Below, piece by piece: positions 8,962 to 19,509 of a stretch of 64,000 nucleotides of DNA (positions are counted from its first letter, which is position 1; every line of letters starts with the position of its first letter). This DNA is from Planctomycetaceae bacterium (GTDB lineage Bacteria > Planctomycetota > Planctomycetia > Pirellulales > Pirellulaceae). The stretch is from the NCBI GenBank assembly GCA_024642205.1, contig JAHEBQ010000004.1, positions 1-64,000 of the forward strand, in the 5' to 3' direction. A model generated the notes under the pieces. It was not told the DNA's origin. It saw only the letters and a program-made list of their open reading frames with translations, and made no database searches. The position numbers were made by a program, and so were the translations under genes.

Positions 8962-11106
8962 GTGTCAGATTCATTGCAACCGAAGAACAGGACGCCAGAA
9001 AAGCCTGGCCTCAATCCGACGCCGGTGTTCGGCCCGAAATGGAAAGTATTGTTGTGGTACTTGCCTCTGGCCCTGTTGTCTCTTTGGATTTGGCAGGAAT
9101 TCTTGTTTAACGCCACGGTTTACACGATTCCGTACAGCGAATTCAAGCGATTTGTTTCTCGTCAGGAAGTTACGAAATGTGAAATAAAAGCAGACGAGAT
9201 CACCGGTATGATCATGAAGAAGCCGGTACCCGAGGCGGCTCAATCTCCTTCAACCGACAAGGCAAACCAGACTGAGACACCCGCAACGGCAGAAACCGGG
9301 CTTACAGAAAAGTCAACAGACGTCCACGCTTCTGACAAGGCACCTGAATCAAGGAAGTCCGGATCACAAACCACGATCGACCGAACGGGTGTTACCGCAA
9401 AACCGGAACCAACAGGCCATCAGACGAAAGGCACCACCCAAGCTGCTCCACAATTCGCGGGCGACCCGGAAAAAACTGTGGCGGACAAACTGCCGACCGA
9501 GTTCATTTTTCGCACCGTTCGCGTCGAAGACCCCAAGCTGGTCGAAGACCTCGAAGCGGCGAAGGTTGAATTCGTGGGGGTCCGGCCCGGTTTTCTTTCG
9601 CAGTTCCTGCTCTCGTGGATCCTGCCGCTGGGATTGATGTTTCTACTGTGGTCGTTCCTTTCGCGGCGACTGGGGATGGCGGGACAGGCGGCCATGAGCA
9701 TCGGCAAAAACAAAGCCAAACTGGTGGCGGACAACGACACCGGGGTGATGTTTGCCGACGTGGCGGGTTGTGATGAAGCCAAAAACGAGCTCGTCGAGGT
9801 CGTTGATTTTCTCCAGAATCCAGATCGCTATATCGCGCTCGGTGCGAAAATTCCAAAAGGCGTCCTGCTGGTCGGCCCGCCGGGGACCGGCAAGACGATG
9901 TTGGCACGAGCTGTCGCGGGCGAAGCCCGAGTTCCCTTCTTTTCGCTCAGTGGCAGCGACTTTGTCGAGATGTTTGTTGGAGTTGGAGCAGCACGCGTCA
10001 GGGATCTGTTTGACCAAGCTCAGAAAAACGCACCTTGCATCGTCTTCATTGACGAACTGGATGCGATCGGGCGCCAGCGAGGTGTGCACGTCGGCACCGT
10101 TAACGATGAACGCGAACAGACACTGAACCAGTTACTCGTCGAGATGGACGGTTTTGATGCCAACGCCGGCGTGATTCTGCTTTCGGCAACGAATCGCCCG
10201 GATGTCCTGGATCGCGCGCTATTGCGCCCGGGTAGATTTGACCGCCAAGTCGTCGTGGATGTCCCTGATATCGCGGGACGAGTCGCGATCCTAAAAGTCC
10301 ATGCGAGAAACAAGCCGCTTGGTAAGGAAGCCGACCTTCATAGTGTTGCCTTGAGCACGCCCGGTTTTTCCGGTGCGGACCTGGCAAACGTCCTGAACGA
10401 AGCGGCGTTGTTGGCGGCTCGCCGAAAAGTCGATCGGATCGGTCAATCGGAACTGGAAGAGGCAGTGGAAAAAGTGGTCGCCGGGCCGGAGCGCAAGAGT
10501 CGCTTGTTGAACGAGAAAGAAAAAGAGCGAGTTGCATTTCATGAAGTCGGCCACGCGTTGGTGGGCAATTTCAGCGAGCACGCGGACCCGGTTCACAAGA
10601 TCAGCATTGTACCGCGCGGTCGAGCGGCACTGGGTTACACGTTGCAGCTGCCGACCGATGAACATTTTCTCATGACACGATCGGAACTGACGGATCGCCT
10701 CAAGGGCTTGCTTGGCGGTCGGGCTTCGGAGGAAATCGTATTTGGAGAAGTCAGCACGGGAGCAGAAAACGATCTGGAGCGGGCAACGAACTTGGCGCGG
10801 GAGATGGTTTGTGCGTATGGGATGAGCGACAAGATCGGCCTGGTTCACTGCACCCATAAAGATCAAGTTTATCTCATGGACGGGCAGCCCAACGGTCGAC
10901 TCGATTGCAGCGCCGACACAGCTCGCCGCGTGGACGAAGAAGTCAAACGATTGCTTGATGCAGCCTATCAAGACGCGAAGACGATTTTGAGCGAGCATCG
11001 TGGTAGCTTGGATCTCGTTTCGCGCGAGCTGCTGCAAAAGGAGACGCTAAGTGCGCAGGAGTTTCAGACGTTGCTCAACGTTCCAGCACCAGCGAACAGG
11101 ACATGA
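8962..11106 (+). CDS. ftsH: ATP-dependent zinc metalloprotease FtsH
   Basis: Membrane-anchored AAA+ protease that degrades misfolded membrane proteins and short-lived regulators. Transmembrane segments lie at about residues 29-49 and 214-232. Walker A GPPGTGKT is at 305-312, Walker B is VFIDELDA, and the second region of homology [18 protein letters not shown] is intact. The zinc motif HEVGH is at 527-531. GTG at 8962 was chosen since AGGGG lies 6 bases upstream; a TTG at 8926 would extend the frame by 12 residues. Unusual is a Thr/Lys/Pro/Glu-rich, low-complexity insert of roughly 90 residues (about 84-173) in the periplasmic domain, making that domain much longer than in E. coli. The gene overlaps glgP by four bases (ATGA). 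Confidence 0.96.
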   Translation: MSDSLQPKNRTPEKPGLNPTPVFGPKWKVLLWYLPLALLSLWIWQEFLFNATVYTIPYSEFKRFVSRQEVTKCEIKADEITGMIMKKPVPEAAQSPSTDKANQTETPATAETGLTEKSTDVHASDKAPESRKSGSQTTIDRTGVTAKPEPTGHQTKGTTQAAPQFAGDPEKTVADKLPTEFIFRTVRVEDPKLVEDLEAAKVEFVGVRPGFLSQFLLSWILPLGLMFLLWSFLSRRLGMAGQAAMSIGKNKAKLVADNDTGVMFADVAGCDEAKNELVEVVDFLQNPDRYIALGAKIPKGVLLVGPPGTGKTMLARAVAGEARVPFFSLSGSDFVEMFVGVGAARVRDLFDQAQKNAPCIVFIDELDAIGRQRGVHVGTVNDEREQTLNQLLVEMDGFDANAGVILLSATNRPDVLDRALLRPGRFDRQVVVDVPDIAGRVAILKVHARNKPLGKEADLHSVALSTPGFSGADLANVLNEAALLAARRKVDRIGQSELEEAVEKVVAGPERKSRLLNEKEKERVAFHEVGHALVGNFSEHADPVHKISIVPRGRAALGYTLQLPTDEHFLMTRSELTDRLKGLLGGRASEEIVFGEVSTGAENDLERATNLAREMVCAYGMSDKIGLVHCTHKDQVYLMDGQPNGRLDCSADTARRVDEEVKRLLDAAYQDAKTILSEHRGSLDLVSRELLQKETLSAQEFQTLLNVPAPANRT

Positions 11107-13649
11107 ACCCACACCTTCGCGCCGTTCACCCTCTTTATGATCTGCTCCCGACAGATATTGACGGATTCGATTCCCTGGCGGAACTGGCACTCGATCTGCG
11201 CTCCTCGTGGAATCACGCGACGGACGAAGTGTGGCGCGAACTTGATCCGAAACTCTGGAATATCACCCAAAATCCCTGGGTTGTTCTGCAAACCGCTTCG
11301 CGCGACCGGATCCAACGCGTCCTCGGCGATCCCGGGTTTCGGCAGAATGTCGACAGGTTGGTCAAGATTCGTCGCCAACTGAATGAACGCCCGGCGTGGT
11401 TCCAGAAAAACCACCCCCATTCGGAGCTCACTTGTGTGGCTTACTTCAGCATGGAGTTCATGTTGAGCGAGTCGTTGCCGATCTACTCTGGCGGGCTGGG
11501 CAACGTCGCGGGTGATCAACTCAAAGCTGCCAGCGATCTCGGCATTCCCGTCGTCGGGGTAGGCTTGCTTTATCAAAAAGGCTACTTCCACCAGATCATT
11601 GACAAAGACGGATGGCAACAAACGCTCTATCCCTACAATGACCCAGGTCAACTTCCGATCACGCCGCTGCGACACGACAATGGCGAGTGGTTGCGATTGG
11701 AAGTTGTGTTGCCAGGCTACTCTGTCTGGCTACGGGCGTGGCAAGCACAAGTCGGTCGAGTCAGGCTTTATCTGCTCGATAGCAATGACGCCGCGAACTT
11801 TCCTGCGCATCGCGGTATCACCAGCGAGCTGTACGGTGGCGGGCCAGAGTTGCGGCTGAAACAGGAGCTGGTTTTGGGGATCGGTGGTTGGCGATTGCTG
11901 GCGGAGATGGGAATTGATCCGGAAGTCTGTCACTTGAACGAAGGGCATGCCGCGTTCGCTGTGCTGGAACGAACCCGCAGTTTCATGCAGGCGACTGGCC
12001 TCTCATTTGATGCGGCACTCGCCGCGACCCGCGCAGGAAACCTGTTCACGACTCATACAGCGGTCGCCGCTGGTTTCGATCATTTCGACCCGCAGCTGAT
12101 CCGGCAATACCTGGGTGGTTACGCGCAGAGAGGACTGGGTATTTCGATTGATGAATTGCTGGCCCTGGGTCGTCAACACCCCGATAACGATTCGGAAAAC
12201 TTTAACATGGCGTACCTGGCGATCCGTGGCAGCGGCGCCGTCAGTGGTGTCAGTGCGTTGCATGAACAAGTCAGCAAACATATTTTTGAGCCGCTTTTTC
12301 CGCATTGGCCAATCCAGGAAGTACCGGTTCGGCATGTTACTAACGGCGTTCATACGCCCAGCTGGGATTCAGCGGCGGCGGACGAACTTTGGACGAATGC
12401 CTGTCACAAAACCCGCTGGCTCGGGACCACCGAATCACTGGAGAGTGATATCCGGTGTGTGTCTGATGAGGACCTGTGGCAATTGCGTCTCACTTCCAGT
12501 CAGGAATTGATCAATTTCGCGAGGGACAGGCTGTCGCGGGAATTGGCGGCCTCCGGTTCGTCGTCTGATATGGTCCACGAAGCCAGACAGCTTTTCGATC
12601 CAACTATCTTGACACTGGGATTTGCCCGGCGGTTTGCCACGTACAAGCGACCCAACTTGCTGCTGTATGACCCGCAGCGGTTGCTGCGACTGTTGACGAA
12701 TTCCGAGCGCCCCGTGCAACTGATCATCGCCGGCAAGGCGCATCCCCGGGACCGGGCGGGGCAGGAATTGATACACCAGTGGATCAACTTTATTCGTCAG
12801 CCCGCAGCCCGACCGCATGTCATGTTCCTCGGCGACTACGATATGTTGCTGACCGGGCATCTGGTGCAAGGAGTTGATGTCTGGATCAACACGCCACGTC
12901 GACCCTGGGAAGCCAGTGGTACAAGCGGTATGAAAGTGCTCGTCAACGGCGGCATTAACCTGTCGGAACTCGACGGCTGGTGGGCGGAAGCCTACTCGCC
13001 GCAAGTCGGATGGGCGTTGGGCGACGGGCAGGATCATGGTGACGATCCGGCATGGGACGCAATTGAAGCAAACCAACTGTACGAGTTGCTTGAACGTGAA
13101 GTGGTTTCGGAGTTTTACGATCGCAACGAACAGGGCATTCCAACGGCGTGGGTGGCGAGGATGCGAGAGAGCATGTCGTTACTGACACCCCGGTTTTCCG
13201 CCAACCGGACGGTCCGCGAGTACACCGAGCAGCACTACCTGCCAGCCGCGGCGACGTTTCGTGAGCGATCTGCCGATGGCGGCGCAATGGGCCAGCAAAT
13301 TGTCGACTGGCGAATCGAGCTTGAAAAGAAATGGACCGGCATGCGATTTGGCAAGGTGAAGATCGAAACCCGCAATGAACAACATTATTTTGATGTTGCG
13401 CTCGAAATCAACGGCTGCAATCCGAACGCGATCCGGGTGGAGCTTTATGCCGACGCCGGTTCAGGCAATCCTGCTGTGCGGCTTGCGATGCAACTCAACG
13501 GTCGGTTGACGGACCCGTCGGGCATTCATGTCTACACTGCCTCCGTGCCTGCGACCCGGGCTGCGTCGGATTTTACCACTCGTGTCATTCCTCAGTTTCA
13601 TAGGGTCAACGTTCCTTTGGAAAACAGGCAAATTCTGTGGCAGCACTGA
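11103..13649 (+). CDS. glgP: Alpha-glucan phosphorylase
   Basis: Cleaves alpha-1,4-glucan (glycogen) with phosphate to glucose-1-phosphate. At 848 residues it belongs to the shorter TIGR02094-type phosphorylases with an N-terminal DUF3417 region (LALDLRSSWNHATDEVWREL). Substrate and cofactor motifs are present: AYFSMEFMLSESLPIYSGGLG, HLNEGHAAFAVLE, FARRFATYKRP and the pyridoxal-phosphate lysine in GTSGMK (Lys611). The last 130 residues form a beta-rich tail. Translation is coupled to ftsH by an ATGA overlap, an uncommon pairing. It suggests the stress operon also mobilises glycogen, which fits ppsA at the other end of the cluster. Confidence 0.95.
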   Translation: MNPHLRAVHPLYDLLPTDIDGFDSLAELALDLRSSWNHATDEVWRELDPKLWNITQNPWVVLQTASRDRIQRVLGDPGFRQNVDRLVKIRRQLNERPAWFQKNHPHSELTCVAYFSMEFMLSESLPIYSGGLGNVAGDQLKAASDLGIPVVGVGLLYQKGYFHQIIDKDGWQQTLYPYNDPGQLPITPLRHDNGEWLRLEVVLPGYSVWLRAWQAQVGRVRLYLLDSNDAANFPAHRGITSELYGGGPELRLKQELVLGIGGWRLLAEMGIDPEVCHLNEGHAAFAVLERTRSFMQATGLSFDAALAATRAGNLFTTHTAVAAGFDHFDPQLIRQYLGGYAQRGLGISIDELLALGRQHPDNDSENFNMAYLAIRGSGAVSGVSALHEQVSKHIFEPLFPHWPIQEVPVRHVTNGVHTPSWDSAAADELWTNACHKTRWLGTTESLESDIRCVSDEDLWQLRLTSSQELINFARDRLSRELAASGSSSDMVHEARQLFDPTILTLGFARRFATYKRPNLLLYDPQRLLRLLTNSERPVQLIIAGKAHPRDRAGQELIHQWINFIRQPAARPHVMFLGDYDMLLTGHLVQGVDVWINTPRRPWEASGTSGMKVLVNGGINLSELDGWWAEAYSPQVGWALGDGQDHGDDPAWDAIEANQLYELLEREVVSEFYDRNEQGIPTAWVARMRESMSLLTPRFSANRTVREYTEQHYLPAAATFRERSADGGAMGQQIVDWRIELEKKWTGMRFGKVKIETRNEQHYFDVALEINGCNPNAIRVELYADAGSGNPAVRLAMQLNGRLTDPSGIHVYTASVPATRAASDFTTRVIPQFHRVNVPLENRQILWQH

Positions 13650-13851
13650 GACGACCATAGTCAACAATCCGTTTGCAGTCTCCGGCCCGTTGGATACCGT
13701 CAGGGGCATCGTGGAATCCACCGGGCTGCCTTAGAACCATTTCGAAACTTCGGCCGGGCCCGTTTGGGGAGTGCAGGTTCGGTTTCGACGTGAACGAGAA
13801 TAAACCACCGAAATTCGGCATGCAGGGCAGCGTTGATTCAGTTGTTTTGAA

Positions 13852-15705
13852 TCAAATAATCAGGCGGACTCCGCCCAACTCTGAAATGCCGTACATGAGG
13901 TGATCTCCGGGGGAACCAATGAACATCAGGTTGGTTGGAATGCTCCATTCTCTTGCCAGCTTGTGAATCAACGCGGGGGAGAACTTGCCTTCGACCTTGA
14001 CAAACTCGATGTCGATTTCAGGATAGACTTCGTCCAGAAATTTCAAATGCTCTTCCAGTTTCGGGGGAACCTGCAAGCCCGCTGAAACGACCGTGACAAC
14101 CTTGACTTTGTCGGTGTGCTCGTTCTCCAGGATGTACAGCATCACACGGTTCAAATTTTTGAGGTTGTCCCCACGACTGAAATAGACAATTTGCTGGTTG
14201 CTGACGTCTTCCATGGTTCGATAGAGCCAATCATCAACGGCTTTGGTGCGGGTGCCGAATCGTCGCCACCAGCGGGCGGAAGCAATGTCGCGATGGATCA
14301 TGGCTTCGTGCCGTTCCCGGCCAATTTTGCGACGGAGTTCATCCAGAAAGAACACGGACAACTCGAGGATCTGTAACCGTGTCAACATGATCGTAACAAT
14401 CAACACGGTCGGGACCAGGTATTCGAGAAACACAATCAGGTAGGCCCGGTTCAAACGGGCGTTGCCCAGAATTGCGATCGTCACCGCGGCCAAGGCAACG
14501 AGCACCGTTAGATACGAAGCACGGGATGGGCGAGGCAGTTGTGGGCGTTTTACCTTGAGCAGCAGGTTTCCGATCGCAAACAATGCCATTACCGACAGAA
14601 ACGAAAGGGTGTAGACGGCAGCAAGTGACTTGAGTTCGCCCCGGGTAATCAACAAGACGGAAACGGTAAGAATGAAAAAGGTGACGATGATTCGGTGTGG
14701 CGTATTCCGCCGGCCCTTTTTGAGCAGGAACCGCGGCAGACAACGGTCAAGCGTCATCCGTTCCACCAGTCCCGTCACGCCAACGTAACTGGTCAGTGTT
14801 GCACCGCTCAGGACGAGGATCGCGTCGATGCTGATCAGCCAGGCAAGCCAATTTCCGCCGACCGTTTCACCGACGTGAGACAGCAGGGTGTTTTGATACA
14901 AGTCACGGACTTCGGGAATCGGTACGATTGCCAGTGCCAGAATGGCCATTCCCGGGTTGAGAAACGTAACGGCGATCCACATGTTGCGGAGTGTTTTCGG
15001 AAAGACCCCTTCAGCCTGTTCTTCGACAAAGTTGGCGGATGATTCAAAACCTGAAATGCCCAGCATGGCAGCGGAAAAACCAAAGAACAGGGCCATCCAG
15101 ATCCCACCTTCGGTCGGGGTTCGAAGGTTTTGCCAAAAAACGTCGAGGCCCAGCGAGAACAGTGCCACCCCCCCAACCACCATCAGAAAAATCATCGAAG
15201 CCATATGAAAAGCAAAGATTCCAATCGCAACGACCGACGACTCGGTAATTCCAATAATCGCCAGCACCATGAACAATGCCAGCAATCCGATCGTCGCCCA
15301 GATGATCGGCAAACCAGTCCACAGCGACTGCAAATAGTGCATCGCTTCATTGGACGAGATCACAGCCGTCGCCATGTAGGATAGAATCGTCAGGCAAGCC
15401 GCGATCGAGGCCCGGTATTTGCTGGTCGTGTTAAGCAACGCGTTATAGGCGCCGCCGTTGAGTGGCAACGCGCCAACGACTTCAGCATAGATCGAACGAA
15501 ACAGATAAAGCGTACCGGCGACCAGTAACAGGCACACGGGAGCCCAGCGTCCGGCATAAACGATCGCCAATGCTGAAACATACAGACACGATGACGTAAT
15601 GTCGTTTCCGCAGATCGCGGTTGCCGCCAATTGCTTCAATCCGCCATGCCGATGCTCGGTTGTATAGGCATCACTCGCCGTTGCATCTTCTGATGTTTCG
15701 CTCAA
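13852..15705 (-). CDS. APC-superfamily permease with cytosolic C-terminal domain
   Basis: A 617-residue inner-membrane transporter. About 12 hydrophobic segments lie between residues 35 and 440, with the APC-type start GNDITSSCLYVSALAI and the half-site motif LPLNGGAYNALLNTTSKYRA. The hydrophilic last 170 residues contain alternating strands and helices ending NLMFIGSPGDHL, resembling a universal-stress-like nucleotide fold. That resemblance is inference. The substrate is probably an amino acid or amine, by family; I cannot specify it. It follows the MFS gene by 84 bp on the same strand. The 202-bp convergent gap to glgP shows no clear hairpin terminator. Confidence 0.88.
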   Translation of the reverse strand: MSETSEDATASDAYTTEHRHGGLKQLAATAICGNDITSSCLYVSALAIVYAGRWAPVCLLLVAGTLYLFRSIYAEVVGALPLNGGAYNALLNTTSKYRASIAACLTILSYMATAVISSNEAMHYLQSLWTGLPIIWATIGLLALFMVLAIIGITESSVVAIGIFAFHMASMIFLMVVGGVALFSLGLDVFWQNLRTPTEGGIWMALFFGFSAAMLGISGFESSANFVEEQAEGVFPKTLRNMWIAVTFLNPGMAILALAIVPIPEVRDLYQNTLLSHVGETVGGNWLAWLISIDAILVLSGATLTSYVGVTGLVERMTLDRCLPRFLLKKGRRNTPHRIIVTFFILTVSVLLITRGELKSLAAVYTLSFLSVMALFAIGNLLLKVKRPQLPRPSRASYLTVLVALAAVTIAILGNARLNRAYLIVFLEYLVPTVLIVTIMLTRLQILELSVFFLDELRRKIGRERHEAMIHRDIASARWWRRFGTRTKAVDDWLYRTMEDVSNQQIVYFSRGDNLKNLNRVMLYILENEHTDKVKVVTVVSAGLQVPPKLEEHLKFLDEVYPEIDIEFVKVEGKFSPALIHKLAREWSIPTNLMFIGSPGDHLMYGISELGGVRLII

Positions 15706-15789
15706 GGTACTCTCGCTGCGTGGGCTGGTTCGACGATTGCCGGTAAAATCGGCGCAAATTGATTTTCGAATTGGTTCGTTACCAGTAAT

Positions 15790-16977
15790 TCATGAAGGCA
15801 AATTCATTGGATCATCTGTGATGCGATTGGACAACAAAATGAGGGTTGCGATCAACGCCATCCCACCGCCAAAACTGAATGCTGCCTGGGGGCCAAAGCG
15901 TTCGTACAAATACCCGAACACAACACTTGCCGGTAGCGATGCGATTCCGAGAGCAAAGTTGAACCAGCCAAACGCCAGTCCCCGGTGAGTTGCTCCAGCG
16001 AGACGAGTGACGAGGGTTTTCTCTGCTGGCTCGGTAATCGCATAGTACAGGCCATAACCAAGAAAAAACCAACCAGCATGCCAGGCGGAAGTGGCGAAGC
16101 CAAACGCGAAATAGGTAGCCGCGTAAATGCACCAACCTATCAACATCGGGATCTTCGCGCCGATGCGATCGACAAGCCGGCCGGCAAGCAGGTTTCCGCC
16201 ACTTTTCACGATGTGAAACGCAAACCAGAGCAGCGGCAATCCGAACACCGGTACACCCAGTTCACTGGCCCGGACCAACAGAAATGCGTCCGTCGACTTT
16301 CCCATCGCAAAAACTGTCAATGCCACCATGTAAACCCAGAAGCCCGGGCGGACCGCCCGGTCGGTGGTGGCCGATTGCCGGACGGGTCTGGACTCGATTT
16401 CTCGTAAACCAAAAATTACCAGCCCGACCAACAAGCTACCGGGAATAATGGTCATCAGAAAAAGCAACCGAAAATCGTTGGGTCTTAACCACAAAAACAG
16501 CGCGGCCAACAGCGGACCGATCGCAGCGCCCAGATTGTCCATGCCGCGCTGATATCCAAACGCTCGACCATGTTGGTTTTCCGGTGTTGAATCCGCCACC
16601 ATCGCGTCGCGAGGTGACGTGCGAACTCCTTTGCCGGTTCGATCGGTTATTCTGGCCGCGAACAACTGCCAAGGAGCCACCGTGAACGCAATCAATGGTC
16701 TCGCGACAGCGGCAAGAAGATATCCGATCACAACAAATCGTTTGCGACCGTGAACTTGATCGGAGACGACGCCGGACCAGAGTTTCAGCAGGCTGGCCGT
16801 TGATTCGCCAATGCCTTCAATGATCCCGAGGTGAACCCGACTGCCACCCAGCACCGACATCAGGAATTGCGGCATCAACGGATAAATCATCTCGCTGGCG
16901 ACGTCGTTCAAGAAACTGGCCCAACCCAGCAACCTGACATTGGGGTGCAGTGACGCTGTTTGTTTCGATTCTGACAT
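15790..16977 (-). CDS. MFS transporter
   Basis: A 395-residue major facilitator with about 12 membrane segments. The loop 2-3 signature is visible as GVVSDQVHGRKRFVVIGY, and the cytoplasmic loop RITDRTGKGVRTSPRDAMVAD is typical of a bacterial MFS group with many planctomycete and proteobacterial members (often annotated only as MFS). The C-terminal half repeats the motif weakly (AGRLVDRIGAKIPM). The substrate is unknown. It is the upstream gene of a probable two-gene unit with the APC permease, and is divergent from the response-regulator gene. The ATG start at 16977 is the first Met before the first membrane helix. Confidence 0.88.
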   Translation of the reverse strand: MSESKQTASLHPNVRLLGWASFLNDVASEMIYPLMPQFLMSVLGGSRVHLGIIEGIGESTASLLKLWSGVVSDQVHGRKRFVVIGYLLAAVARPLIAFTVAPWQLFAARITDRTGKGVRTSPRDAMVADSTPENQHGRAFGYQRGMDNLGAAIGPLLAALFLWLRPNDFRLLFLMTIIPGSLLVGLVIFGLREIESRPVRQSATTDRAVRPGFWVYMVALTVFAMGKSTDAFLLVRASELGVPVFGLPLLWFAFHIVKSGGNLLAGRLVDRIGAKIPMLIGWCIYAATYFAFGFATSAWHAGWFFLGYGLYYAITEPAEKTLVTRLAGATHRGLAFGWFNFALGIASLPASVVFGYLYERFGPQAAFSFGGGMALIATLILLSNRITDDPMNLPS

Positions 16978-17287
16978 GTTCGATAAACACCCAGCGGGTA
17001 GAGTCGTTTGCTAAAATGACTGCCAGGGTCGCATCTATTGGGCAGACTCAGTCGGGAATCCTGCCAGACAGCACTTCGAGTTTCAATTCCGGAGCGCCAT
17101 ATTAACCATTTCCGGACCGAAAATGGTTGCCGCGATTCAAAATCATCTGTGCCTGAAACAACCACGCTAGCCGCTTGTTACCCGACGATTTGCTTACAAT
17201 TTCGCAAGGTATCGTTGTGGCGTATGCCCGTGTCGATAATCAATTAGGATTAGAATCACAGAAACAGTTGCTTCGCAAGGTTACCGC
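16978..17287. other. Divergent intergenic region, MFS/response regulator
   Basis: This 310-bp gap must hold promoters for both directions. I see no strong inverted repeat, promoter hexamer pair or small gene that I would defend. Confidence 0.4.
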
Positions 17288-17971
17288 ATGGACATTCTCG
17301 TCATTGAAGATAATCGAACGATCGGCAAATCCCTCGTCCAGGGTTTCAATGAAGCCGGGCATGAATGTTCCTGGGCCATCAACGGAAAGACTGGCCTGGA
17401 AAAGGCGATGACCCAGCAGGCGGACGTCATTGTTCTGGACTTGATGCTTCCTGAAATGTCGGGTCTGGATATCCTTGCCGAGATACGACGAAATGGAATT
17501 CAAACGCCGGTTGTCGTCTTGACGGCAAAGGGAACGGTTCAGGAAAAAGTCGACGGTCTCGATTTGGGTGCGGATGATTACATCGTAAAGCCATTTGCAT
17601 TTGCGGAACTGATTGCAAGGGTGGAAGCGGTTTGTCGCCGTTCATCACACCGGCCCTCTGCCGAACTGGTATCAGGTGAATTGAACCTTGATCTGACGAT
17701 TCATCGAGCTGATTTGGCGGGAAAACAGATCGATCTGACCCCCACGGAATTCAGCATCCTGGAATTGTTGTTGCGACACAAAGGACAGGTGGTTACGCGA
17801 AAAATGCTTTGCGAACACGTCTGGGGATTCGAATGGGATGGGCCAACCAACGTGATCGAAGTCCACATAACCCGGCTCCGGAAGAAGTTGGACCGGGATG
17901 GCCAATCGCGGATTACGACCGTGCGCGGGCGCGGCTATTCAATCAATTCTCCGACAAATGCGGTAAACTGA
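17288..17971 (+). CDS. OmpR/PhoB-family response regulator
   Basis: A 227-residue DNA-binding response regulator. The receiver domain (1-115) has acidic residues near the start (IEDN), the phospho-acceptor Asp51 in VLDLMLPEMSG, the Thr at 79 and the conserved Lys101 in DDYIVKPFAF. Residues about 128-222 form the winged-helix effector (LTPTEFSILELLLRHKGQVV; VIEVHITRLRKKLD; TVRGRGYSI). It is followed after 37 bp by its histidine kinase. The GDG/GADD loop and kinase pairing resemble the CusR/QseB type. Target genes are unknown; nearby transporter genes are candidates only by proximity. Confidence 0.95.
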   Translation: MDILVIEDNRTIGKSLVQGFNEAGHECSWAINGKTGLEKAMTQQADVIVLDLMLPEMSGLDILAEIRRNGIQTPVVVLTAKGTVQEKVDGLDLGADDYIVKPFAFAELIARVEAVCRRSSHRPSAELVSGELNLDLTIHRADLAGKQIDLTPTEFSILELLLRHKGQVVTRKMLCEHVWGFEWDGPTNVIEVHITRLRKKLDRDGQSRITTVRGRGYSINSPTNAVN

Positions 17972-18008
17972 TGATTCACATCAACCCATCCGGAGTTTGG
18001 ATTCCCCA

Positions 18009-19418
18009 GTGTCCCGAACATTCTATAAGTCTCTCAGGTTTCGCCTTACGTTCTGGAATTCTCTGGTCGTTCTGTTTGCCGTATCTTTGGCGCTAGTTGC
18101 TTTGCGAGAGGGAATGCGACAGACGTTGGTCAATGAAGCCCGCGATTTGTTACGCGAAGAAACCACCGAATTGGAACTTGCCATCAAGAACCTTTACCCG
18201 GACCTCGAAAGCATCAAGTCTGAATTTGAAAGAAAAGTCCTGGGTCACAGCGAACACGATTGGTTTGCAAAACTCGTTGGCCCGGATCAGGTTGCCTTGT
18301 ATCGCAGTGACAATTATCCCGATCTGCCCAGCGAACAAAATGGCCAATCATCGAAGCTCGGAGAACCGGTTACCTATCAATCGACCGGGAGTTTTCAATT
18401 GGTCAAGCATTCGGTTCTGTCAGAGAACGGGAACAGATTTGAAATCGTCCTGGGAACACCCAACGAAGTCATTGACAATGATATCTGGATATTGACAAAT
18501 CTCATGCTGTTTATTGGCGCCGGGCTATTGGTTGTTGCGCCGATTGGAGGATATTTGCTCGCGCGAAACGCAACTCAACCGGTGCGCAAGATTATCAGCA
18601 CGACACGCTCACTCAATCCATCGAGTCTGGACAGTCGCCTGGAAATCCGTGGAACGGGAGACGAGCTTGACCAGATTTCGGTCGAGATCAACTCGTTCCT
18701 GGATCAGATCTCGAAATACCTGAACAGCCATCGCGAGTTCATTGCAAACGCCGCGCACGAATTACGTTCTCCATTGACTGCGATCCAAACCAGCGTTGAG
18801 GTTTCATTGGGTAAAGTACGAACCGTCGACGAATATCGCGACGAATTGGAAACGGTCAGCGAGCAATGCGAACAGCTTCGGCATTTGGTCAATCAGTTGC
18901 TGGAATTGGCGGAAACCGATGTGGCCATCCGGCATTCGATGGCTGGTGATTTCGATCTCACCGAGATGATTGAAAAATCGACGGATGTATTCGCCGGAAT
19001 TGCAGAGGAAAAACAGGTCGTAATCAATACTCAATTGCAACCCAATGTTGTGATGCAAGGGGATTCCTCCAAGATCCGGCAAGTCGTAAACAACCTGATT
19101 GACAATGCGCTCAAATTCACTCCCGAGGGTGGCCAGGTTTTCATTGAACTTGCGATGACGCTGCAGCAAATTCGATTCGTGGTGCGGGACACTGGTGCTG
19201 GAGTTCCGGAATCGGAACTGAACAAGATCTTCGACCGCTTTTACCAAATCGAACCCTCGCGTCAACGGGACCGCGTTCGTGGCAACGGTCTGGGCTTGAG
19301 CATCTGCAAGTCGATTGTCGAAATGCATCGCGGCAGGATTTCCGCCTCCCTGCCAGCCGCGGGGGGGCTGGAAGTTGTCGTTTCCTTTGAAGCGAATTCT
19401 GGCGATCGGCGCTACTGA
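18009..19418 (+). CDS. Membrane sensor histidine kinase
   Basis: Partner of the preceding response regulator. TM1 lies near the N-terminus (FWNSLVVLFAVSLALVAL). A roughly 140-residue periplasmic sensor region follows, then TM2 (LFIGAGLLVVAPIGGYLL), a HAMP domain and the dimerisation helix with the phospho-acceptor His250 in AHELRSPLTAI. The kinase domain has NNLIDNALKFTPEGG, DTGAGVPE and GNGLGLSICKSIVEMHRG. The open frame starts with TTG at 17997, but its CGGAG would sit one base away. GTG at 18009 is also imperfectly spaced (13 bases), so the start is uncertain by four residues. The signal sensed cannot be read from the sequence. Confidence 0.93.
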   Translation: MSRTFYKSLRFRLTFWNSLVVLFAVSLALVALREGMRQTLVNEARDLLREETTELELAIKNLYPDLESIKSEFERKVLGHSEHDWFAKLVGPDQVALYRSDNYPDLPSEQNGQSSKLGEPVTYQSTGSFQLVKHSVLSENGNRFEIVLGTPNEVIDNDIWILTNLMLFIGAGLLVVAPIGGYLLARNATQPVRKIISTTRSLNPSSLDSRLEIRGTGDELDQISVEINSFLDQISKYLNSHREFIANAAHELRSPLTAIQTSVEVSLGKVRTVDEYRDELETVSEQCEQLRHLVNQLLELAETDVAIRHSMAGDFDLTEMIEKSTDVFAGIAEEKQVVINTQLQPNVVMQGDSSKIRQVVNNLIDNALKFTPEGGQVFIELAMTLQQIRFVVRDTGAGVPESELNKIFDRFYQIEPSRQRDRVRGNGLGLSICKSIVEMHRGRISASLPAAGGLEVVVSFEANSGDRRY

Positions 19419-19509
19419 TTCACCGTGACGAAGGCACTGAGAAATTGAAGGCACGCCAATTGACAGGGTGCGTGACTCGGGCCCAGGCTCGATTCCGTGA
19501 CGAACTAAA

